Assembly: GCA_040904825.1 (NCBI GenBank)
Contig: JBBDSU010000064.1
Coordinates: 1 to 15,309 of the forward strand
Direction of reading: 5' to 3'
DNA length: 15,309 nucleotides
Source of the DNA: JBBDSU01 sp040904825
GTDB lineage: Bacteria > Actinomycetota > Nitriliruptoria > Nitriliruptorales > Nitriliruptoraceae
A model generated the notes under the pieces. That model was not told where the DNA came from, searched no databases, and saw nothing but the letters and a program-made list of their open reading frames with translations. Below are positions 14,281-15,309 of this stretch, in pieces; position 1 is the first letter of the stretch, and every line of letters begins with the position of its first letter. A program made the translations under genes and the position numbers.

Positions 14281-15309
14281 ATGTGGCGATTCGCCGATCA
14301 CCTTCCATCCGTTAACCCTGCGGCGATCGTGACTCTCGGGGAGGGCGACACCGCCCTGCTGCCGACGGCCGGCGCCCACATGACCGGGCAGGCGGAGCGG
14401 CTTGACCTCGACGTGCGCATCAAGGCCGAGTATCAGAATCCGACGGGGTCGTTTAAGGACCGCATCGCCTCGGTCGCCGCAAGCATCGTCGCCGATCGCG
14501 GTCTCGGCGGCGTGATCGGCACATCGTCGGGCAATGGGGGGGCGGCGATGGCCGCCTACGGAGCCCGCGCCGATATCCCCGTCCTTCTCTTCACCTCAGC
14601 CGGCATGCCTGACGGCAAGCTGCAGCAGGTTCTCGGCCACGGAGCCAAGGTTCATGCGGTCGACAACTTCGGCGACAGCGATGGCCGCAACCCCGTGGCG
14701 ACCACCATCGCCGACCTTGCCGAGCGCCACGGGTGGCTGGCCTTCCTGACCGGTGCCAATTTTGCACCGGAGTCGATGCGTGGAGCCGAAACGATCGCCT
14801 TCGAGCTGCGTGAGCAGTGGCCCGCCGCCGACGTCGTCTACACACCGGTCGGAGGTGGCGGGCTGCTCGCGTCGATCTACCGCGGCTATCGCCGCACTAC
14901 GACAGGTGCTGACGCCGCTTCGGCGTCGATGCCTCGGATCGTGGGTGTCCAGCCTGCCGGATGCCCCACCATCGCACGAGCCGTCGATGGTGACCTGTCC
15001 GCCTACCGCGGACCGATGGACACCACGGTGTCAGGTCTGCAGGTCCGCACCTTGTTCGATGACGAAGCCGTTGAGGCGATCACGGCCTCCAGAGGTCACG
15101 TCGTGGAGATCTCGGACGAACAGGCGTGGGACGCACAGCGCCTGTTGGCCCGAGAAGAAGGCGTGTTTGTCGAGCCCGCCGGGGCTACGGCGATGGCGGG
15201 GCTCCTCGCTGATCTTGATGCCGGCCGCGTTCCCCACGGAGCCTCAGTGGCTGTCATCGCATCAGGGGCTGGCCACAAGGACCCGACGGCACTGGCCCGC
15301 CTCAATGCC
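14281..15309 (+). CDS. Threonine synthase-like / dehydratase-like PLP enzyme (fold type II), 3' end cut by window
   Basis: 343 codons of a tryptophan-synthase-beta-fold PLP enzyme; the frame is still open at the right edge. The PLP lysine is K59 in NPTGSFKDR, the substrate/cofactor Asn loop is TSSGNGG (81-87), and the phosphate-binding glycine loop is VGGGGLL (190-196). The NPTGSFKD form is typical of threonine synthases and related serine/threonine dehydratases and ammonia-lyases. Few residues are likely to be missing. GAGAGGA lies about 8 nt before the ATG, which follows the MlrC-like 3 stop by 13 bp. In this catabolic setting a dehydratase or ammonia-lyase role on a released amino acid seems more likely than threonine biosynthesis. 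That would also generate enamines for the RidA protein. This is inference. Confidence 0.87.
   Translation, partial: MWRFADHLPSVNPAAIVTLGEGDTALLPTAGAHMTGQAERLDLDVRIKAEYQNPTGSFKDRIASVAASIVADRGLGGVIGTSSGNGGAAMAAYGARADIPVLLFTSAGMPDGKLQQVLGHGAKVHAVDNFGDSDGRNPVATTIADLAERHGWLAFLTGANFAPESMRGAETIAFELREQWPAADVVYTPVGGGGLLASIYRGYRRTTTGADAASASMPRIVGVQPAGCPTIARAVDGDLSAYRGPMDTTVSGLQVRTLFDDEAVEAITASRGHVVEISDEQAWDAQRLLAREEGVFVEPAGATAMAGLLADLDAGRVPHGASVAVIASGAGHKDPTALARLNA

Noticed and set aside
1..15309. A complete microcystin degradation (mlrABCD) cluster
   Set aside because: No MlrA-type intramembrane protease, MlrB-type serine hydrolase or MlrD-type transporter is seen. Only MlrC-family genes are present, so microcystin degradation cannot be claimed.

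Overview
The window is a high-GC, densely packed chromosomal segment. Strong Shine-Dalgarno sites, GTG starts, an IclR-type regulator and uniform codon use suggest a GC-rich soil or aquatic bacterium. An actinobacterium is my best guess, but a GC-rich proteobacterium cannot be excluded. I see no rRNA, tRNA, CRISPR array, insertion sequence, integrase or transporter. Twelve protein genes fill almost everything, and no gene-free stretch exceeds 165 bases.

Layout from left to right. (1) A minus-strand operon reads leftwards from 3850: a ketopantoate-reductase-like dehydrogenase, an amidohydrolase that overlaps it by 4 bp, and a D-aminoacylase (copy A) that starts on the base after the amidohydrolase stop and leaves the window at base 1. 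(2) Across an 84-bp divergent promoter lies MlrC-like M81 metallopeptidase 1 on the plus strand. Its stop codon interlocks with that of the next gene in a shared CTAG. (3) A minus-strand run reads leftwards from 11092 to 5416: D-aminoacylase copy B, IclR regulator, class III (HemL-like) aminotransferase, D-serine dehydratase-like PLP enzyme, RidA-family deaminase. (4) Across a 165-bp divergent promoter, rich in inverted repeats, a plus-strand operon reads rightwards: tandem MlrC-like peptidases 2 and 3, then a threonine-synthase-like fold-type-II PLP enzyme that leaves the right edge.

Read together, the genes look like a catabolic locus for peptides or N-acyl compounds containing D-amino (and perhaps beta-amino) acids. 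M81 peptidases would open unusual peptide bonds, as MlrC does in microcystin degradation. D-aminoacylases would free D-amino acids. The D-serine dehydratase-like and threonine-synthase/dehydratase-like enzymes would eliminate or deaminate them, RidA would hydrolyse the reactive enamine/imine intermediates, the aminotransferase and dehydrogenase would process amino and keto acids, and IclR would control the set. The true substrate is not visible in the sequence. The other microcystin genes (mlrA, mlrB, mlrD) are absent here, so microcystin itself is only one possibility.

The most notable features are three MlrC paralogues and two D-aminoacylase paralogues arranged as two divergent D-aminoacylase/MlrC modules, an amidohydrolase lacking two expected catalytic residues, and candidate operators shared by or confined to the divergent promoters.
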